A stretch of DNA of 26,349 bases. Origin: JAOZTV01 sp965371805. GTDB taxonomy: Bacteria; Acidobacteriota; Aminicenantia; UBA2199. Shown here piece after piece: positions 7,729 to 15,351 of this stretch. Location of the stretch: positions 1-26,349 of the forward strand of contig CBDUZW010000073.1 of assembly GCA_965371805.1 (NCBI GenBank), written 5' to 3'. The notes under the pieces were generated by a model. The model saw only the letters and a list, made by a program, of their open reading frames with translations. It searched no databases and was not told where the DNA came from. The translations under genes and the position numbers were made by a program. Position 1 is the first letter of the stretch, and every line of letters starts with the position of its first letter.

Positions 7729-8424
7729 TTATCTTACTAAATTAATTTTTAGATGTTCCAACTTAAATTGTTTTGAATTAAATAAAGAAAAATCCACATC
7801 CTTTTCTACACCCTTCAATTTTCCATCTCCCTTATATTGCCAGAGATTCCAATTCTTCCAGCCTTTTGGGATTTTGGGTTTTTTGACACCATAATCTGCA
7901 ATCCATAAAGGATAATTGCCAAATTCAGCTGACATATGTTTATTCCAGAAATTATAAGAGGTATATATAATAGGTTTAGCTCCGATTTTTTTTTCAATTA
8001 TAGCTAGAAATTTCTTAAACCTCTCTATTAATCCGGCTTTTGTATCATGCCCTATTTGTTCGATATCAACAACCGCTCTTAAATCACCTTTCTCAAATTT
8101 TACAACAGATAGAAAAAATTTTGCCTGTTTAATCGGATCATCCTCGGTCACATAAAAATGATATGCCCCTCTGAGAATATTATTTTTTTTTGAATTTAAC
8201 CAGAATTTATCGAAGGACACATCTTTTAAATCCATTCCCTCAGTCGCACGGATAAAGACAAAATCTGGATTACTTTTTCTTATCTCCTGCCAATTAATTG
8301 TTCCACTATATTTTGATATATCGATACCCCAAATCTTGTTTTTATGGCTACCCATTAATTGACTTAAGCTTAATAATACTAAAAAAGTCATAATAATGGC
8401 AACAAATTTAATCTGTTTTTCCAT
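7729..8424 (-). CDS. exported GH25-family lysozyme (muramidase)
   Basis: A 231-residue protein with an N-terminal signal or anchor (residues 6-24) and a full GH25 domain: GIDISKYSG (33-41, D35), FIRATEG (57-63), RGAYHFY (85-91), the catalytic VVDIEQ strand with D120 and E122, PIIYTSYNFW, PLWIADYG, WNLWQYKGDG and a closing VDFSLF. GH25 enzymes cleave the MurNAc-GlcNAc beta-1,4 bond of peptidoglycan. With this signal the enzyme would act in the periplasm or outside the cell, for cell-wall remodelling or lysis of competitors. The ribosome binding site is AAGGAG with good spacing. It stands alone between the propeller gene, with which it converges, and the divergent lspA. All family landmarks are present, so activity is likely. 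Confidence 0.92.
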   Translation of the reverse strand: MEKQIKFVAIIMTFLVLLSLSQLMGSHKNKIWGIDISKYSGTINWQEIRKSNPDFVFIRATEGMDLKDVSFDKFWLNSKKNNILRGAYHFYVTEDDPIKQAKFFLSVVKFEKGDLRAVVDIEQIGHDTKAGLIERFKKFLAIIEKKIGAKPIIYTSYNFWNKHMSAEFGNYPLWIADYGVKKPKIPKGWKNWNLWQYKGDGKLKGVEKDVDFSLFNSKQFKLEHLKINLVR

Positions 8425-8474
8425 TTAATCTCCTTATCTTTATTAAATATAAGTGCTCAACCTGGCTATCTACT

Positions 8475-8503
8475 AATTTAGCATAACAAAATTTTTAATA
8501 CAA
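8475..8503 (-). promoter_or_regulatory. promoter for the GH25 gene
   Basis: On the minus strand, TTGTAT (8503-8498), a 17-base spacer and TAAATT (8480-8475), with TGC directly before the -10 (an extended -10). Transcription would start near 8468, about 44 bases before the ATG. Confidence 0.45.
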
Positions 8504-8597
8504 ATCTATTTTATTGTTATTATTCGGCAATACTGGAAAAGGAGATGAAGTTTTGTTATTTGTTTTGTTTAACATATTATATATATGAATTAAATTA

Positions 8598-8606
8598 TGT
8601 TATACT
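8598..8606 (+). promoter_or_regulatory. extended -10 for lspA
   Basis: TGT directly followed by TATACT (8601-8606) forms an extended -10 element. No clear -35 is seen. The start point would lie near 8613, nine bases before the ATG at 8622. Confidence 0.35.
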
Positions 8607-8621
8607 GAATTTTGAGTTAAA

Positions 8622-9148
8622 ATGAAATCAAAAAAAAAATATTTATATTGGTATTTGCTATATTATTTTCAAACATTGCCTGTGACCAGATAACAAAAGA
8701 GATCGCAAGAGAAAATCTAAAAGGTCATGGAATCATTAAAGTAGCAGGTAATTTATTTGTATTAAAGTATACTGAAAATAATGGTGCATTTTTAGGTTTT
8801 GGGTCAAGTATAAGTCAGCCTTATAAATCAATTTTATTTATTTATCTACCTTTATTCTCTCTACTGTCGATACTTGCTTATATCCTTTATAATAATAACA
8901 AACTTTCACTATATCAAATTATTGGATTCTCTCTGATCATTGGCGGCGGGATTGGAAACATGGCTGATAGAATATTAAATAATGGGTACGTTCCGGATTT
9001 TATGATCTTTGGAATAGGAGCTCTACATACCGGGATACTTAATATTGCCGATGTTTCAATTACTTTCGGCGCTTTTATTATTTTAGCCATTGAGATATTT
9101 AAATATAAGAGCAAAATCATTAATAGAAACATTTCTACTAATTTATAA
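8622..9148 (+). CDS. lspA: lipoprotein signal peptidase (signal peptidase II), frameshifted at an A-tract
   Basis: LspA is the inner-membrane aspartyl protease that removes signal peptides from prolipoproteins. The long frame (from a TTG at 8648, 166 codons) shows ACDQITKEIA in the first membrane segment, YTENNGAFLGFG (the family's YxxNxGAAFG), GNMADR with D107 and LNIADVSI with D135. These last two are the catalytic aspartates. Four hydrophobic segments are visible. The TTG has no ribosome binding site and falls inside the first membrane helix. An ATG at 8622 is a better start, but it is one base out of frame; one extra A in the A-run at 8630-8639 would give MKSKKKIFILVFAILFSNIA, a normal LspA N-terminus. 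So the gene is phase-variable, relies on slippage, or carries a sequence error. Confidence 0.85.
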
Positions 9149-9192
9149 AAAAGGCATCAGGTAAGAAATGCTTTCTGCGGTCATATTGCTTT

Positions 9193-9774
9193 TTAAAAAA
9201 AAAACTCTGCCCCTATTCCAGTGCTTATTCCTCCAAAATTATTTTCTAAATCATCAATAGTATTTTTAGCTATTGTATATCCCAGTTTTAAATACACCCC
9301 TATTAGATCACTTATTTTATAATGAAGTTTTGCTCTCATACGAAATCCTGTACAGGAATCTTTATTTTCAAGCGCAAGATCTATTAGTTTTTCAATATAA
9401 CTGATAGACACAATACCTAACTCTCCACTTAATCCCAGTTTTTTCGAGAACTCTTTAAAATAACCGGCTCCAAATGAAAATATTTTTTGATCCATATTTA
9501 AGTTAAAATCCCATTCAGAAGTATTTCCATCTGCCTTATAAAACTCAAAACCGCTAAAGACATATAGACTCTTTGAAAAAAAGTAACCTATGTTTATCTC
9601 AGGAATCATTATTGATGATTTATAAGCTTCTTTAAATTCAGTATCAGAGTTTGAAAAAAGACTTATTGACACATCAGCATAAAATCCCTTTTCTGCACTT
9701 TTAACTATTGAGGGTATAAATAACAAACTTAATACAATTATTGCCAGCATAATATAATTATTTTTTTTAATCAT
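9193..9774 (-). CDS. small outer-membrane beta-barrel-like protein
   Basis: A 193-residue protein with a signal peptide (residues 1-26, ending VKSA) followed by alternating amphipathic strands such as FYADVSISLFS, SLYVFSGFEFY, KIFSFGAGYF, RMRAKLHYKI, VYLKLGYTI and a terminal GISTGIGAEFFF. Ending in Phe on a final amphipathic strand is the usual signal for outer-membrane barrel insertion. Length suggests an eight-stranded barrel. It starts nine bases after the stop of the large upstream gene, with AGGA at a workable distance, so the two are almost certainly co-transcribed and perhaps translationally coupled. It may anchor, accompany or help display the large surface protein, but this is inference from position. 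No specific family recognised. Confidence 0.75.
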   Translation of the reverse strand: MIKKNNYIMLAIIVLSLLFIPSIVKSAEKGFYADVSISLFSNSDTEFKEAYKSSIMIPEINIGYFFSKSLYVFSGFEFYKADGNTSEWDFNLNMDQKIFSFGAGYFKEFSKKLGLSGELGIVSISYIEKLIDLALENKDSCTGFRMRAKLHYKISDLIGVYLKLGYTIAKNTIDDLENNFGGISTGIGAEFFF

Positions 9775-9783
9775 TTTTATATC

Positions 9784-12700
9784 CTATATAGTTTTAGCTT
9801 CCGATTCGGAAAGAATATTTCCGGAACCGTCATAAGCAATTACTTTATATGTATAACTAATGTCTTTCTCTATATTTTTGTCATAATAGGTGTAGCTATT
9901 ATCAATAAGAGTTGAGGGTTCAATTACTGCTATAGACTCAAATTCAGCTCCTGAAGCATTTCTTAATACTACATATTTTACTACAGGAAGGTTTTTCGGA
10001 TTTTCTATTTTGAATTTTAATTCAGTAAAATGAACTTTAAATGTATAGGCTCTATCTTCTTTTCTTGCTGCATTTAAGTCTATCCTGAAGTTTCTAATAA
10101 TAACATTGATCTCATCTATAAATTCTCTATTATATTCATCTAAAGCATTTACTTTTATATTATATATCCCGTCCGAGTGATTTAGAGTATTCCAGACTGT
10201 TGTATAAGAGTATTTACTAAAAATCCCTGAATTCTTATTCGCCTGTTGACCTTTAAAACTAAATGAAATCTCTGCCCCAAGCCTGTAGGAGGGAAGAATT
10301 GTGTTTTTTATTACCTTATCCGGTTTTTCCTTAAAAATATTTTTTATTCCTGTTTTTTTATATATTTCCCCTTCTGAACTTTCTGCTATCGAATAATTAC
10401 CTGACAATTTATCATATTTGAGCATAACAGGTTCTTGTCTATCTCTGATTTCAGGCTTTTTAATACCAAAAGCAGTCTTATTTAACGTATCTATCTTTAT
10501 ATATGCTGATTTTTCATAACCGCTTAATACTACCTCATTTTTAAATGTAATAAAAACCTCTCCTATACTATTTACTCCAATATCATTAACTCTTAGGTCT
10601 TTGTCAAAAACATCATCAATATCACCATTTAATGATATCTTTTTAAGTCTATTTTCATTATCTATATAAAGATATTTTGATCTGTCAATATTAAAATTTA
10701 CATTTATCAAACCGGACATCTTATCCAATAAGGAACTTGCCGTACCATTTCCAAGAAGAATACCATTTATATAAAACTCAACCGGATCTGCTGTTACAGA
10801 AGAATCTGCTGTAATTTTTACATTTCCACTAAGAATTTCAGCATCTGCAGGGCTTGTTATTACTATATCGGGTAAAAAAGCTAAACTTGTAAATATAATA
10901 TTTGCTCCATAGAAAACACCTGCATCATTTCCGGCATATGCTCTGACGTAGTACATTGTGCCTTCTGCAAGTCCTGTCAAAGTACTTGAAAAACTTCCAG
11001 TTCCAGATCCGTTATTTGTATGAGGATTTGAAATATTCGGATTTAAAGAAGTACTCCAGCATATTCCTCTTGATGTAACTCTCATTCCACCATCATAGAT
11101 AACTTTGCCTCCCCCTATAGCAGAGTTCGAATTAATACCTGTAATCTCTGTCGTTTGAACTTCTGGCAAACCTCCACCTGTTGTAAAGGTCATATCGGAT
11201 CCACTAGTTATTCCAGATGCATTATGTCCTACAACTCTGTAATGATACATAGTATTCAGGTTTAATCCTGTCACTGTATAAGTCACTGATGTATTTACTG
11301 TCCCATTTATTGTCCCCGGTGTTGCAGTCAGAGTTGTTCCGTAAACCATAGTTAATCCATATTCAAAGGTTACTGCCGTAGTTTGATCATTTGCATTTAT
11401 AGTCCCATTTAAGATTGCTTTCGTTGTACCTATTCCAGTCGCGGCATTAGTAATTGCTATAGGAGAAAATACGCATGTGCCTGTAACCATTAAATTATAA
11501 GGATTTTCATCACTATCGTTATTTGCTATAACAATGGCAGCTGTTTTAGTTCCGGTTGTTGTTGGAGTAAAACGTATAGTAAAGGTTGTTGTGCCGCCTC
11601 CTGATGCTACCAGTGATGATGGCTGAACACTAACACTAAACTGAGTGGAATCCGTTCCGCCTATAGTAAGCGGAGTGGTTAAGGTCAAATTGGATGTTCC
11701 TGAGTTTGTAATTGTAAATACTAAATCTGTATTGGAATTAAGTGCTCGGTTTCCAAAGTCCTGACTTCCTCCATCTGCTATGGGAGTAGCTCCCTGACTT
11801 AATGACATTTCAGGTGCTACTCCTGTGCCTGTAATTGTCAGATTATAAGGATTTTCATCACCATCATTATTTACAATAGCAATGCTAGCTGTTTTAGTTC
11901 CAGGTGTTGTTGGAGTAAAACGTATCGTAAAGGTTGTTGTGCCGCCTCCTGATGTTACCGGTGATGATGGCTGAGCATTAACACTAAATTGAGAAGAATC
12001 TGCTCCTCCTATAGTAAGCGGAGTGGTTAAGGTCAAATTGGATGTTCCTGAGTTTGTAATTGTAAATACTAAATCTGTATTGGAATTAAGTGCTCGGTTT
12101 CCAAAGTCCTGACTTCCTCCATCTGCTATGGGAGTAGCTCCCTGACTTAATGACATTTCAGGTGCTACTCCTGTGCCAGTAATTGTTAAATTATAAGGGT
12201 TTTCATCACTATCGTTATTTGTAATAGCAATGTTTGCTGTTTTAATTCCGGCTGTTGTTGGAATAAAACGTATGGTAAAGGTTGTTGTACCGCCTCCTGA
12301 TGCTACCGGTGATGATGGCTGAGCATTAACACTAAACTGAGAAACATCTGCTCCTCCTATAGTTAGTGGAGTGGTTAAGGTCAAATTGGATGTTCCTGAG
12401 TTTGTAATTGTAAATACTAAATCTGTATTGGAATTAAGTGCATGATTGCCAAAGTCCTGACTTCCTCCATCTACTATGGGAGTCCCTCCCTGATTTAATG
12501 ACATTTCAGGTACAGGAGTGGGAAGAACAGTTACCGTAACCGCCCCGCAAGAGCCGGGAGTTACACATGCACCCTCACCACGCACATAATATGTTGTTGA
12601 CGATGTAGGATTAACAATGAAAGACCCTGATGCTGTAGTTGTGACAGCAGTTCCTCCACAGCTTCCAGTATATACATGCCATGCTGTTGCATCATTAAGA

Positions 12701-13515
12701 GTACCTGCAATAGTTATTGTAGATGAACCTCCTGAGAAAACTGATGCTGGTGAAGCTGTAATTGTTGGAACAGTCGGTTCTGTACATGTTACACAGGTTA
12801 CTGTAAATGAACATGGGAAAGGAGACTGGGAAAATGGAGTCGTGGTATCTGCACTCCAGTTATTAACATTATTAACTGCACCCCTGATAGTTGCCGGGTC
12901 ACCTGATATAACAGTACAGTTATAAATAAAATTATCATTCTCTGTCGGCCCTGGAGCATAAACCCAAATAGCATCAATGCCATTTGTTAATGAATCAGGT
13001 AGTGCAGAAGTTGAATTTGAGATACAAGCTCCATCCCAATTTAATGTTGTTGTCCCATTAAGATTATAATGAATAGCAGAAATAAATGTAGCAGTTGCAT
13101 CAAAGCTGCCCTGAAATGCAAATATCTGATCGCCAATAATGGCAAGAAGCATTGCAGAGCCGGATGTAGAACCAACTGATGCAGTTGGCGGTGTAGTATT
13201 ACCATTATCAGTAACAATTCGCACAATATCGCCACAACTCATAGAAGAAGCAGCTGTCCATGTAAAATATCCGTAATCACCTGATTGAACAACGAATCCA
13301 GTGCCGTCATTCCAGCCACAGTCGGTAAAATTAATCTGAGTACCTGCATCTATTGCTTTTAAAAGTATAAAAGAAAAGTCATCGGTCGTTCCATCGGAAT
13401 TCAAACCGATAAAGGCAATATCGCCTTGTGTTAATGTTGTCTGTGCATAACTATTATTAACAAACAGTACTAAAAAAAAAATCATAATACTAATAAAAAA
13501 AAAAATTTTTTTCAT
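9784..13515 (-). CDS. large modular exported protein with choice-of-anchor D repeats
   Basis: A 1243-residue protein. Signal peptide 1-24 (ending NSYA). Residues ~25-235 are a beta-rich domain (GDIAFIGLNSDGTTDDFSF ... INFTDCGWND) known from surface proteins of Bacteroidota-type bacteria. Residues ~243-334 are Ig-like. Residues 336-683 hold three 116-residue repeats of the choice-of-anchor D/ASPM-SPD-2-Hydin type (SQDFGN ... FTITNSGTSNLTLTTPLTIGG). Two FN3-like domains follow (~684-881). An Ig-type domain begins PDIVITSPADAEILSG (882) but its strands at ~912-924 and ~1099-1130 are separated by ~170 residues that look like propeller blades. A final FN3-like part closes the protein. No type IX sorting domain or LPxTG motif is visible. 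AGGAG lies seven bases upstream of the ATG. Probably surface or secreted, adhesive or structural; the function is not known. Confidence 0.85.
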   Translation of the reverse strand: MKKIFFFISIMIFFLVLFVNNSYAQTTLTQGDIAFIGLNSDGTTDDFSFILLKAIDAGTQINFTDCGWNDGTGFVVQSGDYGYFTWTAASSMSCGDIVRIVTDNGNTTPPTASVGSTSGSAMLLAIIGDQIFAFQGSFDATATFISAIHYNLNGTTTLNWDGACISNSTSALPDSLTNGIDAIWVYAPGPTENDNFIYNCTVISGDPATIRGAVNNVNNWSADTTTPFSQSPFPCSFTVTCVTCTEPTVPTITASPASVFSGGSSTITIAGTLNDATAWHVYTGSCGGTAVTTTASGSFIVNPTSSTTYYVRGEGACVTPGSCGAVTVTVLPTPVPEMSLNQGGTPIVDGGSQDFGNHALNSNTDLVFTITNSGTSNLTLTTPLTIGGADVSQFSVNAQPSSPVASGGGTTTFTIRFIPTTAGIKTANIAITNNDSDENPYNLTITGTGVAPEMSLSQGATPIADGGSQDFGNRALNSNTDLVFTITNSGTSNLTLTTPLTIGGADSSQFSVNAQPSSPVTSGGGTTTFTIRFTPTTPGTKTASIAIVNNDGDENPYNLTITGTGVAPEMSLSQGATPIADGGSQDFGNRALNSNTDLVFTITNSGTSNLTLTTPLTIGGTDSTQFSVSVQPSSLVASGGGTTTFTIRFTPTTTGTKTAAIVIANNDSDENPYNLMVTGTCVFSPIAITNAATGIGTTKAILNGTINANDQTTAVTFEYGLTMVYGTTLTATPGTINGTVNTSVTYTVTGLNLNTMYHYRVVGHNASGITSGSDMTFTTGGGLPEVQTTEITGINSNSAIGGGKVIYDGGMRVTSRGICWSTSLNPNISNPHTNNGSGTGSFSSTLTGLAEGTMYYVRAYAGNDAGVFYGANIIFTSLAFLPDIVITSPADAEILSGNVKITADSSVTADPVEFYINGILLGNGTASSLLDKMSGLINVNFNIDRSKYLYIDNENRLKKISLNGDIDDVFDKDLRVNDIGVNSIGEVFITFKNEVVLSGYEKSAYIKIDTLNKTAFGIKKPEIRDRQEPVMLKYDKLSGNYSIAESSEGEIYKKTGIKNIFKEKPDKVIKNTILPSYRLGAEISFSFKGQQANKNSGIFSKYSYTTVWNTLNHSDGIYNIKVNALDEYNREFIDEINVIIRNFRIDLNAARKEDRAYTFKVHFTELKFKIENPKNLPVVKYVVLRNASGAEFESIAVIEPSTLIDNSYTYYDKNIEKDISYTYKVIAYDGSGNILSESEAKTI
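11467..12510 (-). repeat. three tandem 348-bp coding repeats
   Basis: The same DNA recurs at exact 348-base spacing; for example CCAAAGTCCTGACTTCC occurs at 11753, 12101 and 12449. Each unit encodes 116 residues of choice-of-anchor D fold. The two units nearest the 3' end of the gene are the most alike, which implies recent duplication or gene conversion. Copy number could change by recombination, and short-read assembly could miscount units. Confidence 0.9.
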
Positions 13516-13542
13516 AAAAGACTCCTATTATAATACCTGCGA

Positions 13543-13559
13543 ACAATATGCAATATTGT
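13543..13559. promoter_or_regulatory. dyad in the 5' leader of the large surface-protein gene
   Basis: ACAATAT-gca-ATATTGT, a perfect 7-bp inverted repeat with a three-base centre. It lies between the predicted transcription start (~13600) and the ribosome binding site of the gene at 13515. It could be an operator or a small RNA hairpin. Confidence 0.35.
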
Positions 13560-13606
13560 AGTATATTTTACATCTATCAGCTTTTTTTAAGATATAATAA
13601 TTATAA

Positions 13607-13635
13607 TATATAATTGAACTGACAAAAAAAGTCAA
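13607..13635 (-). promoter_or_regulatory. promoter for the surface-protein/barrel operon
   Basis: On the minus strand, TTGACT (13635-13630), a 17-base spacer and TATATA (13612-13607). Hexamers and spacing are good. The start would be near 13600, with an 85-base leader. Confidence 0.5.
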
Positions 13636-13911
13636 GAAATTTATCAGTCCCTCATTTTTAATCAAAATTCACAAAAAGTAAAACTCCACCCCACTTCTTC
13701 CAAATTCAACATGAACGCATAATTAATCATGTTTCAGATTCAACTTGTTATTCGTCTAGCTTTACACTATTTGATATGTTACTATTTTGCCTTGTTCATA
13801 TATTATCTGATTTTTTAAACATTTTGTTAAGGATTTCAATGTTTTTTTCAGGAACATTACATAAAGGATTTTTCAACCTGTTTGAATAAATTGAATTAGA
13901 AGGAGTCTCTC

Positions 13912-14598
13912 TTGTTGGGTACAATTGTAAATGTTGGGGCAATTATTGCCGGAAGTCTAATCGGGCTTATTTTCAAAGGAAGAATATCTAAAAAATACAA
14001 TACGACGATATTGCAGTCAATCGGACTGGGGGTGATACTTATTGGTTTAAAGAGTGCTTTTAAATCTGACGACTTTATTCTCATCATCATCTCCCTTGCT
14101 TTGGGCAGCCTTCTGGGAGAACTTTGTAAAATTGAATTCAGATTGGAGAAAGCCGGCAACTGGCTTGAAAAAAATATTTCAAAAGATGCCGGGGGTAGCT
14201 TTGCAACCGGATTTGTAACCTCCACCTTACTTTTCTGTATCGGGGCAATGGCAATTATCGGCGCTCTGGAAAGCGGCCTTTCCGGCAATCATGACACTCT
14301 TTTTGCAAAGGCCACCATTGACGGTATTACCGCTCTGGTTTTTGCATCTACGATGGGAATCGGTGTCATATTCTCCTCGGTTTCAGTCTTAGTTTATCAG
14401 GGGACCATCACCATTGCTGCAATATATATAAAACCCTTTCTCATCCCTGAAGTTATCTCTCAAATGTCATCTGTTGGGGGGCTGTTAATTGTTGCCCTCG
14501 GTATAAATATGCTTGGGAAAATTAAGATCAAGGTTGGCAATATGCTGCCGGCTGTTTTTATCCCACTTATTTACTATATGATCTTGCAGATTTTTTAG
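13912..14598 (+). CDS. DUF554-family multi-pass membrane protein
   Basis: A 228-residue, very hydrophobic protein with about seven membrane segments. MLGTIVNVGAIIAGSLIGL at the N-terminus, the ILQSIGLGVILIGLKSA segment and the CIGAMAIIGALESGLSG stretch are the landmarks of the DUF554 (YdfK/YqgA-type) family. Function is poorly known; transport has been suggested from topology. The start is a TTG at 13912, supported by AAGGAG six bases upstream and by the family N-terminus MLGTIVN; no ATG is available nearby. Length is typical for the family, so it appears intact. It is followed 92 bases later by the exported CMD-like gene, which has its own regulatory region, so co-transcription is not implied. 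Confidence 0.9.
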   Translation: MLGTIVNVGAIIAGSLIGLIFKGRISKKYNTTILQSIGLGVILIGLKSAFKSDDFILIIISLALGSLLGELCKIEFRLEKAGNWLEKNISKDAGGSFATGFVTSTLLFCIGAMAIIGALESGLSGNHDTLFAKATIDGITALVFASTMGIGVIFSSVSVLVYQGTITIAAIYIKPFLIPEVISQMSSVGGLLIVALGINMLGKIKIKVGNMLPAVFIPLIYYMILQIF

Positions 14599-14659
14599 TT
14601 AAAAAAATATTTTTTTGTTGACAAATATCAGTTATTATAACATTCCCTTCTACAGGTAA

Positions 14660-14674
14660 CGATAACCGTTATCG
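14660..14674. promoter_or_regulatory. palindromic operator-like site
   Basis: CGATAAC-C-GTTATCG, a perfect 7-bp inverted repeat around a single base, located 17-31 bases before the ATG of the CMD-like gene. A TTGACA lies upstream at 14618-14623, without a well-spaced -10. Size and position suit a repressor site (LacI- or TetR-like dimer). No regulator gene lies in the window. Confidence 0.45.
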
Positions 14675-14690
14675 AGTAAGGGGTAATGTT

Positions 14691-15130
14691 ATGAATAAAA
14701 ATATAAAGTTAGCAATTAGCGTTATTGCTGTTTCACTTGTTTTTTTATCCTGTCAACACCTTTGTTCGCAGGAGAAAACCAGGTAGACAAGTCTAAAAAA
14801 GTTCAGTTGGAAATGGAAAAAGCCTTTGGTACTTTTCCATCATGGATGAAAGCATATCCGAAACATTTACGTAATGCGGCATGGGAACTGATAAAAGCGC
14901 GCCGAAGTCCGAACGCGGCAATACCACCCAAATATGACGAACTCATACAGCTGGGAGTAGCATCACAGGTCCCATGTAAATATTGTATCTATTTTCACAC
15001 CGGAATGGCAAAAATGTTCGGTGCAACTAATGAGGAGATCCAGGAGGCCATTGCAAGCGCAGCTTTTACACGTCACTGGAGTACTGTCATGCATGGAGCA
15101 GGTTTAAATTTTAAAGCATTCAAGGCATAA
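14691..15130 (+). CDS. exported AhpD/carboxymuconolactone-decarboxylase-like protein, signal peptide out of frame
   Basis: The CMD/AhpD domain is in the frame that ends at 15130: PCKYCIYFH gives the C72-x2-C75-x3-H79 motif (numbered from a TTG at 14762), followed by GATNEEIQEAIASAAFTRHWST. AhpD-type proteins use this cysteine pair for thiol-based peroxide chemistry. The TTG has no ribosome binding site. The ATG at 14691 has a strong one (AAGGGG, seven bases away) and starts a signal peptide (MNKNIKLAISVIAVSLVF), but that frame runs out after 31 codons. Adding one T to the T-run at 14740-14746 joins both frames and gives a signal peptide that ends STPLFAG. So the natural protein is about 146 residues and exported. 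Deletion, slippage, phase variation or sequence error could explain the break. Confidence 0.8.
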
Positions 15131-15301
15131 TTTTACAAGATGCTCGTTCATATTAAAAAAGCAAATAGTAAGTAAATTCAGACATCTCCCTTGAAGATAA
15201 AGATCCTGGAGGATAAAAAAACCGGCTTGCCACCTTTTTTATTTCCATACCGAATTTTTAGAAGATGGAGGTCCGCATACTGACCGATGCTGTGTAGGCG
15301 T

Positions 15302-15329
15302 GTAGGGGCAATTCATAATCTGCCCCTAC
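15302..15329. repeat. palindromic GTAGGGGCA...TGCCCCTAC element
   Basis: Arms GTAGGGGCA (15302-15310) and TGCCCCTAC (15321-15329) are perfect 9-bp inverted repeats around a ten-base centre. Nearly identical palindromes are scattered between genes in many unrelated bacterial genomes. It lies between the convergent CMD-like and S9 peptidase genes and lacks a T-tail. A related pair of arms (CCCCTAC/GTAGGGG) appears at 24684-24714. Confidence 0.65.
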
Positions 15330-15351
15330 CAGGCACCCTTTATACTGTTTG

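Larger units (their letters stand above)
13516..13911. other. divergent intergenic region, 396 bases
   Basis: Separates the large surface-protein gene (minus) from the DUF554 gene (plus). It holds the minus-strand promoter and dyad listed separately, a 7-bp inverted repeat AACATGA/TCATGTT (13708-13714 and 13727-13733), and an AAGGAG ribosome binding site for the plus-strand gene at its end. No convincing ORF. Confidence 0.5.

Noticed and set aside
8545..8625. 26-codon ORF whose TGA overlaps the lspA ATG, as a possible leader peptide
   Set aside because: The GGAG is only one base from its ATG, the predicted promoter -10 lies inside it, and the product is featureless.
9149..9192. Hairpin between lspA and the barrel gene as a terminator
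   Set aside because: The stem (AAAGGCAT against ATGCTTT) is short and bulged; too weak to call.
9784..9900. Type IX secretion sorting domain at the C-terminus of the surface protein
   Set aside because: The C-terminal ~80 residues look FN3-like and lack the usual short terminal sorting pattern, so secretion by that system is not supported.
12617..12925. Open frame on the plus strand opposite the large surface-protein gene
   Set aside because: It is a by-product of the low-complexity Thr/Ser/Gly-rich coding on the other strand and shows no protein-like signals of its own.
13896..14288. Minus-strand frame over the DUF554 gene
   Set aside because: Shadow of a hydrophobic membrane-protein gene that has a supported TTG start and ribosome binding site on the plus strand.
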